The notes below the pieces were generated by a model. The model was not told where the DNA came from, made no database searches, and saw nothing but the letters and a program-made list of their open reading frames with translations. The position numbers and the translations under genes are program-made. Below are positions 10,465-21,044 of a DNA stretch of 64,000 nt, piece after piece (within the stretch, counting starts at the first letter, position 1; each line of letters begins with the position of its first letter). Source of the DNA: Batillaria attramentaria (Eukaryota; Mollusca; Gastropoda; Batillariidae); NCBI GenBank assembly GCA_018292915.2, contig JACVVK020000170.1, positions 452,501-516,500 on the forward strand, given 5' to 3'.

Positions 10465-12424
10465 CGACCACTACATACACACACACAGTTCACTCCACTT
10501 TCATCTTTGTACGGTGATTGATGGCATCTTCATCCGTCACTGATGGCTTTCACGTTGATGACGACTCTACAGTGGTAATGCCCTGGTTATTTGCAGCCTT
10601 TTGACTCTCACCGCTCCCCGGCTGCCGTTCGATAACACGACCCAGCTATGAATGAGACACTAAGCTTGAAAGATGCTTTTAGTCAGAGGTCGGTGGCCTT
10701 TCCACAGCGGTGAACAAAGTAACCAAGACGTGTAGAACCGAAAGTGTACTGTTAAATTGTTAATTTGTGTAGTAAACCAGCCGAAAAACGAATGAAGGTA
10801 AATGTATCAAACGATTTGCTTAGCTTCTATTCACGAAAAGAAATAATTCAGTAGAAACACAACCCCCTAAAACCCCAAAAAGGGAGAAAAGAAACGAACA
10901 CAACTACAACAAAAACAAACAAACAAACAAAACAACAACAACTAACAACAACACCAGCAACAAAACGAAACAGAACAACAAAAATAACAAACAACATGAA
11001 CCAAGACCCCTTAACCCCCCCCCAAAAAAAAAAAAACAACCAAAAAACCAAGAACAAAATCTACTCACAGGGGAAAAAAGGATTACCAATTTTCTTTCAA
11101 AAAAAAAAAAAGAATTTTTTTTAACGTACCCACACTTTAAGGTAAGTATACTGACTATTAGAGTGTCTAAATACAGAGGTTCAAATGAGAACAATTATCT
11201 CCATCTAACAGAGGTTATGTATGTATCGGGTGAATTCAAAGACGTAGGTGCTATCGATATCGATATCTTTCCTCTCTGCTGCAGCTGTACACACCCTCCA
11301 GACAACTCAGATCCTCCGCTGACACCCGCATCCTACGCATTCCACAGGTTAAATCAAAAACACTAGGTCAGCGAGCGTTGCTCTACCACGGTCCAGTCAT
11401 TTGGAACAGCCTGCCTTCCCATGTTCGCCATGCAGAGTTGACAGACTCTTTTAAATCTGCTTTGAAATCTCATTTCTTCCGGCTGTATTGTACAGACTAA
11501 CTACTCTACCATCACTGTCACCATCATTGTCATTTTACGATGTCGTGTTGGGATGTATCATAGCTGTGTGTATGTAGCGTTTATGCGACGTGTATTTCAT
11601 GTGATTGTGATGTTACATGTATTTCACGTGTATCTCATGCGCAGGTATTGCCACTCTACTATCATGAGGCGCCCAGAGCTCCAGCAGGAGGTTGGGCGCC
11701 AGACAAATCCTCATTAATATTATTCAATAAAAACTTGTATGAGATCACCCCTTTTTCTGCGATATGCAAGAAGACGGAACTCCTGTGTTTACCATGACAA
11801 AAACTAAACTACATTCTGCAGGCTGAGGAATTGACTGAGGAAAAGACTAAAACCTAGACCAGGGTGCAGAGGCAGTGTTCTGCTGGGGGACCAAGGGGGC
11901 AATGCCCCACTTAAGAAAACAAATTTTAGCATTTTTAAAGGCATTTAGCAGCCTCCCTTGGCATCAAAAAGTAAAATACTGACATTCAAGCCTTCAAAAC
12001 TGAAGTTGGACTGTCCCATATGGCATTTGTATCCGTACATGGCTGTGTGCAAGCTCCCCCCCCCTTCCTTTCGTTTGGCTGAAACTTCTTGTTGTTGTTG
12101 TTTTGTTTTTTGTTTGTTTGTTTTTGCTGAAAGAATAGTAAATTTGGCTACAAACTGCCAAATGACTGAAACTTCCCCAGCCTGATTCCGATTCTGCTGT
12201 TTCCCCAGATCGTGGTGATGACGCTGGTGGTGTTCCTCATCTGCTGGTCGCCGTACGGCATCATGTCCATGTTGTCCAACTTCGACGTGCACATCCCTCC
12301 CTCCACCAGCGTGCTGCCCACCATGATGACCAAAATGTTCCCTGCCATTAACCCCATGGTCTACTTCGTCTGCTACCACCACTACCGCATCTCCTTCAGG
12401 GAGCTCTTTGGTCAGGACGACTAA
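1923..12424 (+). CDS. Opsin-family GPCR, six exons
   Basis: Photopigment-type seven-helix receptor. Exons: 1923-1977 (probable), 2590-2755, 4731-4858, 6760-6926, 7432-7614, 12209-12424. All have AG/GT borders and phases that agree, giving 304 residues from the ATG at 1923. Helix 1 has GLLGN. Helix 3 holds the disulfide Cys in GEMGC and a Tyr two to three residues later. The second extracellular loop reads [11 protein letters not shown], with the Glu that acts as displaced counterion and the partner Cys. Helix 6 has CWSP. Helix 7 has the retinal Schiff-base Lys six residues before NPMVY. Oddities: DRY is replaced by HRY, helix 2 has Ser where Asp 2.50 is expected, and the tail after NPxxY is only about 20 residues. 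The extracellular N terminus would be only about five residues if translation starts at 1923, so an upstream exon is likely. The loop-2 wording resembles the Opn5/peropsin (tetraopsin) side, but the class cannot be fixed by eye. Confidence 0.88.
3172..3245 (+). mobile_element. SINE C tRNA-like head, truncated
   Basis: GCGGTCGGTGGTCTAAAGG begins a tRNA-like head, with GGTTAAGAC (A-box side) and GGTTCGTATCCC (B-box side), as in the fuller SINE C copies at 6341 and 30217. The body after it is not recognisably the same. It lies in the opsin intron between the exons ending at 2755 and starting at 4731. It is not a real tRNA: the acceptor stem is not closed. Confidence 0.65.
3684..4330. repeat. (CTGT)n, (CT)n and (CA)n runs around a SINE
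   Basis: A (CTGT)/(CT) run ends at about 3757. After SINE A come a (CG)/(CA) run (about 3977-4049) and a (CA)n followed by (CACG)n (about 4214-4323). All are in the opsin intron upstream of the exon at 4731. Long Thr-His or Cys-Val open frames here are simple-repeat artefacts. Confidence 0.93.
3763..3927 (+). mobile_element. SINE A (tRNA-derived)
   Basis: Starts GGGGAGCCGGGGTGGCCG, with an A box (GTGGCCGAATGG) and a B-box-like CGTATCCCGG, then a body with ATATTTGTGCTGGC and a conserved 3' end, AAAAGGACGTTAAAC. The same order recurs at 12673, 13484 and 62943, all on +. The repetition and the tRNA-like pol III promoter define a SINE family of about 155 bp. Confidence 0.85.
4860..5290. repeat. 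GAT/GAC trinucleotide-rich tract
   Basis: Imperfect GATGAT, GACGAC and GGTGGT repeats begin right after the splice donor of the opsin exon ending at 4858. No coding signal: all frames give acidic or Met/Asp-rich low complexity with stops. Confidence 0.8.
5347..6204. mobile_element. Fold-back element with long inverted repeats
   Basis: The left outer arm reads GTCGCTAACTGCAGACTGTC near 5359; its reverse complement lies near 6170-6195. A second block of about 170 bp (5590-5771) containing GGCGCGTGATTTGCAAG is mirrored at 5932-6090. About 160 bp of unpaired sequence (5772-5931) forms the loop. The ends are near GTGTGACGTC and GACGCCACAC; a target duplication was not clear. It lies inside the opsin intron between exons 4731-4858 and 6760-6926. 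Confidence 0.75.
6341..6749 (+). mobile_element. SINE C, full copy beside a splice site
   Basis: A tRNA-like head (GGTCGATGGACTAGTGG, then B-box GGATTCGAGTCCC) is followed by a body with CGTATGTGGCACCG and CCACGTGATTGTAATGTG, and a (TTA)n tail. A second long copy is at 30217-30558. The tail ends about 10 bases before the 3' splice site (AG at 6758-6759) of the opsin exon at 6760, so the SINE supplies most of the sequence just upstream of that acceptor. Confidence 0.85.
7035..7345. repeat. (CTGT)(CT)(CA)(CCA)(CAA) simple-repeat block
   Basis: Successive di- and trinucleotide runs follow the donor of the opsin exon ending at 6926. A short direct repeat follows: ATGTCCCACATGGAG near 7218 and ATCCCACATGGGG near 7327, each leading into TTTGACACTTTGAAAGCA. 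All of this is intronic. Confidence 0.85.
7941..8427 (-). mobile_element. SINE B, full-length copy, minus strand
   Basis: On the minus strand it starts at 8427 with GGCCCCCGTAGTGTAGTGG and continues with B-box GGGTTCGAATCCCAGCC. It ends at about 7941 in an A-rich tail after GTTGGGGCAGC. About 490 bp. Related copies are at 20770 (+, internally deleted) and about 32500-33222 (-, interrupted). It lies in the last opsin intron. The tRNA-like head is a SINE promoter, not a functional tRNA gene. Confidence 0.85.
8634..8940. repeat. (GT)n and (GA)n microsatellites
   Basis: A GT run (8634-8717) and a GA run (about 8893-8940) flank a segment containing TACTTATATAGCGCTCTTT, a phrase common in LINE and SINE 3' ends. 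All lie in the last opsin intron. Confidence 0.9.
9058..9399. mobile_element. Non-autonomous element with about 30-bp inverted ends
   Basis: The left end holds AACCCTGTACCCGGGGCC followed by GACGC (to 9089). The exact reverse complement of that block lies at 9368-9391, with CTAG just outside both. The interior (about 280 bp) has no coding potential. The length and ends fit a MITE; the superfamily is not identified because no clear target duplication was seen. Confidence 0.7.
10313..10487. repeat. (CA)n microsatellites
   Basis: Two CA runs are separated by ACCGACCACCA-like interruptions, in the last opsin intron. The rest of 9400-11280 has no recognisable gene. It is low-complexity in places, with G-rich (about 9985-10035) and A/C-rich (about 10850-11050) stretches. 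Confidence 0.93.
11285..11745 (+). mobile_element. LINE 3' fragment (RT C terminus plus 3'UTR)
   Basis: One frame reads [10 protein letters not shown], then [11 protein letters not shown], then [15 protein letters not shown] and a stop near 11500. This is the usual C-terminal wording of non-LTR retrotransposon reverse transcriptases. It is followed by a 3'UTR ending near AATAAAAACTTG (about 11727). 5'-truncated and dead. Confidence 0.75.
11819..12184. mobile_element. MITE, CAGGCTGRGGAA family, copy 1
   Basis: The left end is CAGGCTGAGGAATTG and the right end TTCCCCAGCCTG. Flanks are ATTCTG on the left and ATTCCG on the right, a 6-bp target duplication with one mismatch. A 372-bp relative lies at 31832-32203 in CMTR1. 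The interior of both copies shares GCAATGCCCCACTT and TGGCTGAAA. The right end lies 24 bp before the last opsin exon. Confidence 0.85.
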
Positions 12425-12500
12425 AAGCTGAGAGTACACTGGCGTACACGTCTTACCAGCTCACCACTGTAGCCTAACAGGTGACGTGGACAAGTTAAGA

Positions 12501-12637
12501 TGGCGGAGGTATACCGCTACGTCGAGTTCGTCCCAACATCCAACAATGTTCTTCGTTGTCGTCCATGTTGGCGGAGGTATACCGCTACGCCGAGTTCCTC
12601 TCAACATCCAGCAATGTTCTTCGTTGTCGTCCATGTT
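12501..12637. repeat. Tandem duplication, two units of about 68 bp
   Basis: TGGCGGAGGTATACCGCTAC starts both units (12501 and 12569), and both continue into AACATCCA and CTTCGTTGTCGTCC. The units differ at few positions, so the duplication is recent. It lies 80 bp after the opsin stop codon, possibly within the 3'UTR. Confidence 0.85.
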
Positions 12638-12672
12638 GGCCAAAGAAGATTTGATCTCTCTCTCTCTCTCTC

Positions 12673-12830
12673 GGGGAGCCGGGGTGGTCGAATGGTAGAG
12701 CATTGGACTTCTAATTCTCGGGTCGTGAGTTCGAACCCGGCTGGGGCCAAATATTTGTGCTGGCTTTTTCATCGTTGCCCCGCCTTTGATATCACCCTAT
12801 GTGGTGGAAAAGGACGTTAAACCCCCAAAC
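12673..12830 (+). mobile_element. SINE A (tRNA-derived)
   Basis: Same family as 3763: GGGGAGCCGGGGTGGTCG head, B-box GAGTTCGAACCCGG, and 3' end GGTGGAAAAGGACGTTAAAC. This copy has the best-preserved B box of the family. It is flanked by (CT)n runs. Confidence 0.87.
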
Positions 12831-13051
12831 ACCCACCCCCTCTCTCTCTCTCTCTGAATAAATAAACTGTCTCTCTCGGCTTCCGGCGAATGTGTATGTT
12901 ACGTGGGTGGGTGCCTTGGCCGGGTATACATGACCACACTACACCACCGGGGTTCTCTGACAAGTCAACCAGTGAAAGACGAAGCAGCGTGTTTGGATGG
13001 CACTGGGCTCTTGATTACATACAATTATATGTCTATGTTTGCACACCCTTA

Positions 13052-13468
13052 GGCCCGATGCACACGAGCGTCAGCGTCATGATGCCGCGCGGCGGATCTC
13101 ACTCCCGGCGGCAGTTTCAAGGCGCTGCCACGTGTGCATGACATCGGCGCCTGGCGTCAGGCAACGGCATCAATGGTGCCAGGCGGCGGAATCCTATGAC
13201 GCCGCGAATAGAACATGTCCTATTTCTGCTGCTGACGCCGCGCTGCAGACTTGGTTTCAGCCAACCAGAAAGCAGTGTGGGTCAGCGCGTGCAGTGTGGG
13301 TCAGCGCGTGCAGTGTGGGTCAGCGAACAGGCCGTGCAGGCGAATGACGCCGAAGCCAAGTGTGCATGCAAACGGCGCACACCGCGCGCTCACGCGAGGC
13401 GTATGATGCGAGACAGCCTTTGCTGCTTGCTTCGTGGTGCTGACGCTGACGCTCGTGTGCATCGGGCC
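13052..13468. mobile_element. PIF/Harbinger-like MITE, copy 1
   Basis: Starts GGCCCGATGCACACGAGCG and ends with the reverse complement, CGCTCGTGTGCATCGGGCC. TTA lies directly outside both ends. A 3-bp TWA duplication and GG(S)C termini are the known signature of PIF/Harbinger. No transposase frame, so it is non-autonomous. The copy at 13632 is about 95% identical by eye. Confidence 0.9.
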
Positions 13469-13483
13469 TTATCAGTGTGATAA

Positions 13484-14052
13484 GGGGAGCCGGAGTGGCC
13501 GAATGGTAGAGCGTTGGACTTCTAATGCTCGGGTCGTGAGTTCGATCCCGGCTGGGGCCAATTATTTGTGCTGGCTTTTTTCATCGTTGCCCCGTCTTTG
13601 ATATCACCCTATGTGGTGGAAAAGGACGTTAGGCCCGATGCACACGAGCGTCGGCGTCATGATGCCGCGCGGCGGATCTCACTCCCGGCGGCAGTTTCAA
13701 GGCGCTGCCACGTGTGCATGACATCGGCGCCTGGCGTCAGACAACGGCATCAATGATGCCAGGCGGCGGAATCCTATGACGCCGCGTATAGAACATGTCC
13801 TATTTCTGCTGATGACGCCGCGCTGCAGACTTGGTTTCAGCCAATCAGAAAGCAGTGTGGGTCAGCGCTTGCAGTGTGGGTCAGCGATACAGGCCGTGCA
13901 GGCGAATGACGCCGAAGCCAAGTGTGCACGCAAACGGCGCACACCGCGTGCTCACGCGAGGCGTATGATGCGAGACAGCCTTTGCTGCTTGCTTCATGGT
14001 GTTGACGCTGACGCTCGTGTGCATCGGGCCTTAAACACCCACCCACCCACCC
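13484..14052 (+). mobile_element. SINE A split by a MITE
   Basis: The SINE A head starts at 13484 (GGGGAGCCGGAGTGGCCG) and runs to GGAAAAGGACGTTA at 13631. It then resumes at 14031 as TTAAACACCC. The 399-bp PIF/Harbinger-like MITE at 13632-14030 sits exactly between, with TTA duplicated. The SINE is therefore older than the MITE insertion. Confidence 0.92.
13632..14030. mobile_element. PIF/Harbinger-like MITE, copy 2 (nested)
   Basis: Same termini as copy 1 at 13052, inserted at TTA inside a SINE A. The empty site can be rebuilt from other SINE A copies (GACGTTAAAC), which proves the 3-bp duplication. The two copies lie 163 bp apart in the same orientation. Confidence 0.93.
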
Positions 14053-14560
14053 AGTGTGATAAAGGCGAAAATCTCAGGAAAATCTGGACTGCATGTGATT
14101 GTAGGTTGGCAGTCAGTGAAGAAGTGACTGAATACACAGCTCATGATACTGACAAGCAAAGATAGGTGAACAGGGCTCATGCATGCAATACATGTGCTTA
14201 CTCACTAAAACAAAGCTGTGGTTACTATTGCCTGGACAGAAGGGCAGACAATACTACAGATACCAAAAGTGTAAATACTATACAAGAATTATCTCTGAAT
14301 GTTAACAATTACTGTATTTGACAATTTCATGATAATCAAATTAAGGATGTATATATGTCACATGATGTACTTTTATCTGAAGTCTTACATGTAACAACTA
14401 CACAAATACATTATCCAGTATGTAAATTATTAGACCCTGTAAGAAAACAACTCTGCCTCTGGTTATGTGCAGCTTGGTTTCAGACTTATTACATTGCCTA
14501 CAATTCCTTCATAAAATCCAGATCAAACCTGTTTAACAGAACACGGTCTCGCGCTCTCAT

Positions 14561-14609
<49 letters not shown>

Positions 14610-15352
14610 TACATGTATACTGCCCACAGGCAGCAAGACACTGTTCACACTTGTCCTGTAGCACGTGATCATGACCTGTAAACGGATCTGCCATCATTCC
14701 TGTTTGTGTACGTCAGTGTGCGCTCAGCTTAAAGTCTTGGGTGGTTGCTGTGCGGGGAGTTGGAATGATTCCCAAACGAGGAAGGAGAAATTCCAAGGAA
14801 TCATCATCATTAGCTTGCTTTACGTCCTATGGCTTTTGGCCCTTAAGGACAAGTTGTTCCTGGCATGTGTCTTTTTGGCGCATTCCAAGGAAAATGCGAA
14901 GGAATCCTTACAATCCCCTGTGAGCAAATGACAAATCGGGGTGTTGCCTGGGGGCGGGGTTGGGCGGGATAAAAGAAACACACGTTAACTACTGCTCTAA
15001 GCTCACACATCGACTTGGGTTCAGTGATTCCGACGACAAAGGCATGATATCGTAAAAATGCGTGCGCACAATTAGCGCCTTTTTCCCCGGGCTGTTTTGA
15101 GCCAACTGCACTGCTGTCGTTTGCTTTGGGTCCAACACAGGGCGATCAGGGGCTCACTTGATATCTGTGGCATGCTGCGCTACGTCGGCTTGCAGTCCGC
15201 GGCGGGGGACTCACATTACAGGGAGAGAGCTGAACTGTGCGAGTCCATACTCATACTCCTTTACCTTTTAACCCTAGTCTTGCTGAATTGTTTTGTGTTA
15301 TGCTGAAAAAGCCGTAGAGGAAGTCCGGAATATTCCATTCTCAGCACTACCA

Positions 15353-15655
15353 CTGGGCCCGCATGTAAAAGTCGAGGTTAGGGATTTTAGCCCCGGGTTA
15401 AAGTCTAACCTCAAACTAAACTAGCTCTAAGAGATAAATTTTCTTTTTGTGTGTGTGGGTTTTTTTTTTTTTGTATCAGGAAGCGGGTCCATTCCACTAC
15501 GGTGCCTAAGCCGTTATAGAAGGATTTCTTTCTTCCTTTCTTCGCTTCATTTTTTTTTTTTTTTTTTTTTAAACTTAGTTTGGTGTTTTGCCCTAGTCTG
15601 GCTTAGGCCCGTAGCCGTGAGTTAAATTAACCTCGAGTTTTACATGCGAGCCCAG
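15353..15655. mobile_element. Small inverted-repeat element
   Basis: The left end CTGGGCCCGCATGTAAAA continues GTCGAGGTTA. The right end carries TAACCTCGAG then TTTTACATGCGAGCCCAG, nearly the reverse complement. About 303 bp with no coding content. The remainder of 14053-17900 shows no gene apart from simple repeats (CA at about 14575 and 16535, G at about 17007, CA at about 17252). Confidence 0.75.
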
Positions 15656-16161
15656 AATTAAAACCTACAGCATGTTCTACCTGTAAGTGTCTTGTCCTCG
15701 AAGTCCTGTAAGAAAAGCAGCCATTCTGACAGAAAGTGTAGCAAGAGGATTACTGGCAAGACTGCATTGTGATGGGCTGTTGTGCTTTGATGAAGCACAT
15801 CCCCATGCAGATCTTGAGGTCAAGAGTCAAAATGCTCAGAACGAACGTATTTCAGAATCATGTACGACTGTTAAAAACATTTGTTTTTTTTTTCTTCTTG
15901 TTGTTTTGTTTGCTTTTTTTTGTTGTTGTTTTCTTTTTGAACTTCAGTTGCATGCAGGACACTACTGACTCTTATCTTTTAAATTTTGTTTTCTTTTTTG
16001 TTTCTTTCTGTAGTTTTTTTTTCTTTCTTTTTTTGACATATATAAGCCGAGCATCCTTTCTTCATTGGTTCTTTTTCCATGAAAACATTTGAATGTTGTT
16101 GTTACTATCTTTAATTCTTTTAATTCTCTTGTGTTTACACATAAGATCATGTTTATATCTG

Positions 16162-16390
16162 TCTCATTAACTCATGACGCGAGGAACAAAATATTTACAC
16201 ACACACACAAAAAAATCTAAATGTCTGTACAGTGTGTTTGAAATGGAAAAGAGCGACTCACTGAACAAATATTGGTCTCAATAACTCATGCTCTTGAGGG
16301 CCGAATATGTACACACACACACAAAAATTGTGCAAAATGTCTGTACAGTGTGTTTGAAATGGCAAACAGCAACTCACCGAACAAACACTG
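16162..16390. repeat. Tandem duplication, two units of about 113 bp
   Basis: Both units contain AACTCATG, a short CA run, and CTGTACAGTGTGTTTGAAAT with conserved flanks. They start near 16162 and 16275. Diverged more than the 12501 duplication. Confidence 0.75.
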
Positions 16391-16533
16391 TAATTCTATT
16401 ACATGGTGTTAACTGTGTCTGGCAATTTACAAAATGGATTCGGCTGTACATGTGGTGTAACAATTCACAAAATAAAAATTAACAACAACGTCTAAACGTC
16501 AGTACCCAAACACACAGCCAACTGCCCTCCCCC

Positions 16534-16588
<55 letters not shown>

Positions 16589-17247
16589 CTAAAATAAATC
16601 AGTGATGTTCTAAAGTTGCCTGATTATCGAAAGATTAAGTACATGTACCAACAGTGAGCACAGTCTCGGGACAAAGCCGAAAAATCGCGTGCTCTCTGGT
16701 GTATATACTGGGTTAGGGAGAACCCGGGCCGAGGTACATTTTTTGGCTTTGTCCCTTACCTGAACAACAATCCACATCTCTACCTCTGTCTTACCATATA
16801 AGACAAATACAAAGACAAAGAAAAGGAAAAGACAAATAAACAAACAAGCTCCCGACTCCCATCCCCATCCCCCAAACCAAACCAAACCAATAACATACGA
16901 AGAATAACAGAAAACACATGAAAAAAGCTGTTCAAAATAGGAATGCTGCCATGGGAAGAACACAGAGCAGAAGGGGGGGGGTTGTGAAGGGGAGATGGTC
17001 AGATGGCGGGGGGGGGGGGGGGGGGGGGTGGGGGTAGGGGGGAGGAGGAGACTTCACTAAAGAAAACATGACTACACTGATTATGAATTGCCTACAGAAT
17101 GAATAAAACACTGAATACACATGGACTTTGTGATATGTTTCAGCTGTCAGCAAAGGACTCTCTGTGAAATACTTATCCTCTCCCGCTCTCTTTCTCTCCT
17201 CTCTCTCCTCAACCCTTCCCCCCCCCCCCCTCTCTCTCTCTCTCTCA

Positions 17248-17308
<61 letters not shown>

Positions 17309-17698
17309 TTTACCAATTACATAGTAATCATTATACATGTATATGACCAAATGTGTGCATATCATTTCCAAGCTAGGCATTTTGTACATAAATCGCTGAT
17401 GCATAAACAAACTTTTATGCAATACAGGACATCCTGTGAAATTAATGCGAGAGCAACAGGTCGCACACTGACACACCAAATGACGTCAGGCTTTAGCGTG
17501 ACCCCGAAATGATCATGTGAACGACAGTGAAAAAGTCAGCACACATCTGTAACATGCATCAGAATTGTTCAAGGAAAACATCAACAACAACAACAACGTC
17601 TGACATAAGAGAACTGACAAAATGGCTGCCAAACTGGGCATGGCTACGGCTACCCTGAAGCAGATGTTTGTGAACCGTTTTGGGAATAACTGGTCTGC

Positions 17699-17743
<45 letters not shown>

Positions 17744-17904
17744 AGGCAGGTAGGGGTTGTGTTTTTTTTCCTTGGCGGAAACATACGACACTATGGGGAA
17801 AAACATCCTGTCAACTGGTACAAGTTGTTCTGATACTTGAAATAAGTTCATGGATTACAGGTACACATATATCAAGACACTAGTTTCACCGGAAACTGCA
17901 CCAC

Positions 17905-18437
17905 CACCTTGAACTACTCCACTACACAGAAGCGACAGGAAATACGAATCCCTGGTAATGGCGTCAGCCATGTTTCAACACAGCCAATGATACACACTGA
18001 AGCCTATCAACCATCCACGTCTGTTCGCTCTAGCTCCGAACGCCTTCTTGTCGTACCTGAGACCTACACCAAGTCCTTGTACCAAGCCCATGCAATTTGG
18101 AATTCTCTTCCCCAGCGCCTTAGTAATGCATGTGATTTGCTTGATTTCCAAGCCAAACTGAAAACCTTGTTTGGACTGTCCTACGACTAGATTCACCACA
18201 GATCTTGACCCATTCTGAGCCTTCTTGCTGGTGGAGTGGCAGGTTTTGTGCACGTGTGCGTGCATGCGTGTGTGTGTGTGTGTGTGTGTGTGCGTGTGCG
18301 TGCATGCTTGTGCGCATGTCTTGTGTCAGTATGTGTTGCATACTTTTGTTTTAGTAGTTTAGTTTAGACTGTATCTGTGGAGCGCCTTGAGCTAACCTTG
18401 CAGGGATACTGCGCCATATCAAAATGTGATATTATTA
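17905..18437 (+). mobile_element. LINE 3' fragment
   Basis: A frame running to a stop near 18190 contains RRLLVVPETYTKS-like text, then IWNSLPQRL and FQAKLKTLFGL, the C-terminal end of a non-LTR reverse transcriptase. The 3' tail has TGTGGAGCGCCTTGAGC and ends in (ATT)n. It is the first recognisable feature beyond the CMTR1 3' side. Confidence 0.75.
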
Positions 18438-19084
18438 TTATCATCATTACTATTAAGTGACAGCATCTGCAGAAGCCACTGGGCCGTCTAATAATCTAGC
18501 AAAAAAAAAACAAAACAAAAAAACTAGAGATATGTGTGACTAGCTCTTGTCCCTTCTGAACATTCAGTGTGGCATTCATTCAGATGCTATTGGCTTGTAC
18601 ATTTTTCGCGGATGCACCGAGCTGATGCTGTTTCCTCACACAAAAACTTGCCTTACAGCAAGCCACATATTAATTCTGAACGCATTTCTTACCATGCTCA
18701 GGGGGTTCACCATATCTCTGCTTCTCTTCCCACCATCCATCACAATATGCAAGAAATCAGGCAAGAGTAACGGTTCACTTTGGCTGTTTAGCAAGGGAGA
18801 ACACTGCTTACGTGGAACATGGAAATTTTTCTTGTTTCTGTGTTTGAAAGAAGGCAAATACTGACAGTTGCCGAGCAAAGGAAACGAATCCTGGTACGAA
18901 TTCTGTTCATCACACACTCACTTCACAAAGTTTCTGTGTCCTTCTAAAAGCATGGCACATATATTCAAGTAAAGCAAACCTAAGCTTCAGAAAACCCGAA
19001 GTCACTCGAATCGAAGGCGCAAATCTCGACACACACAGAACTGATGAGACAGGCAAGATGAACTGCTGAATGTTATGTCCCATT

Positions 19085-20201
19085 TCACTTCTTTTCCATG
19101 ATGTAGCGCACGAAATCGTCTCTGGAGGGCACAGAATCGCCAATGTGCTGCTGGCTATCATGAACTTTGACCCCTGGTGACCAGTTCCAGCGCAGACTAC
19201 TGAGCTTGCTGTCTCTGGAAAAGAAAATATTTCCTCAAACACTGAGAACTTTAAACTTTAAAGTTTATGTTTGTTTGTTTACACTTGTCATGGCTCATTC
19301 TGAGTACAAGAGTTCTGTGGATAAACAGGCTGAGTGTTTATTTTTCCGCTTTTGTCTCTGAAATCACCCTCAAAAACCAAGAATACGCCCAAGATCTAAA
19401 CACTCAACAGTACAAATCACCAGAGAAATGTCATTAATACATGTGCATCCGTCAACCAAAGTTATGACTCGTAACTAACCTGAAAGTAGCGATGCACTCT
19501 GCGTGGCAATCAAATGTAGAGGAATTCGGCATTCTCTTGTTGAACCAGTATTTCCTCCCGGCTTTCTTGCTCAGCGCCATAGACCACGGCTCTGCAGCAA
19601 CAACAACAAAAAACAACCCAGCCACACTTAGTAGTGCAAGGGAGATCCGGAAAATTTCACATTTCTGCACTGGACAGAAGATGAATATTGATGACTGCTC
19701 AGCTGCATAACCTACACTACTCAAACGAAAGTCATGGACAACCTTCAATTCTACCAGAAGACAAGCATCACGTTGCCATATCGCCCATGCCAGCTTGTAA
19801 AAACAACCAAATGCGCAGTCCTCAAAGCAAAACACTCATTCTTCTACACGCACATTGTCATTTTGTTCCAAACACGCTGCGGTGCATGTTTTGATGAGGT
19901 TTTTTTGGTTTTTTTTTAATCAAACTTTCAATATTTTGCTGAACCATTAAACCTATTGTGGCACAGTGTACTGGAATCAGAAGTGCAAGATTTTCTGCTT
20001 TCACCGTGTTGTCTGACTTGTGGAGTTTGGTTCATTTATCTTACAGTGTTGACGTAATGTGACCATTTCAAAACATCATGTCGAATGTTGTCCTTGACTT
20101 CTTTAAAAAGTAGTATACGAGGTATGAATTGTAATTATTGTAATGGTATGAATGTGTTGATCAAGAACACATGCTGAAATAAATGAAGGAGTTTTGGCGA
20201 C

Positions 20202-20239
<38 letters not shown>

Positions 20240-20464
20240 ATGACAATGACACTTTATTTTTCAAGGATGCAAGATTAGGTACAGCGTCCTTTCTTCTATG
20301 TTGTCCTTGCTACATTCTACTACACTCACACTTTCTCTCTCTCTCTCTCTCTCCAAATTCAAGCGGAATAACGTCAAATTGATGGTAAAAAAGAAAACGG
20401 TAAGAAACGTATTAGTGCAGGCTCACACCTATACAGAATGGATATGACATCATCATGACATCAC

Positions 20465-20496
<32 letters not shown>

Positions 20497-20978
20497 AACA
20501 AGTAAAATAAACAGAACATACCTTTGACAGTTTTGATCAGGTCAATCCCTGTAGGATGGAAGTAGTTCCCAGTGTGACTGAGGAAGCAAAGGCGCAGCTG
20601 ATTGGCAGACCCCTTCACTTTCATCATTTCTAATCTGAAAATGAAGATAAACAAACTAACTTCCATATACAGGCAAAGCGTACATCAAAACTACATTGCA
20701 CTTCCAATGTTGCAGCTGGTGCAGATTTGATTTTGATACCTCGCCACAATAAATATTGTACACACACCAGCCCCCGTAGTGTAGTGGTTAGCACTTCGGA
20801 CCATGGACCAGGAGACCCGGGTTCTCCATAGCATCATCCTACCATCATCCTCACCTCCACCATCATGCATAATAAAAATAAAAATTGCCCTAGCTTCAGA
20901 GCCCTCCGTGGATTCCACCCATTACCTGGGAGGAACACCACTGGAACTGGCAAAAGAGTTGGGGCAGAAAAAAGAATT

Positions 20979-21044
<66 letters not shown>

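Noticed and set aside
12890..14165. Arg/Ala-rich frames of 80-130 residues
   Set aside because: They lie inside two Harbinger-like MITEs and their inverted ends.
20770..20845. Functional tRNA gene
   Set aside because: The A and B boxes are those of SINE B, repeated at 7941-8427; no closed cloverleaf.
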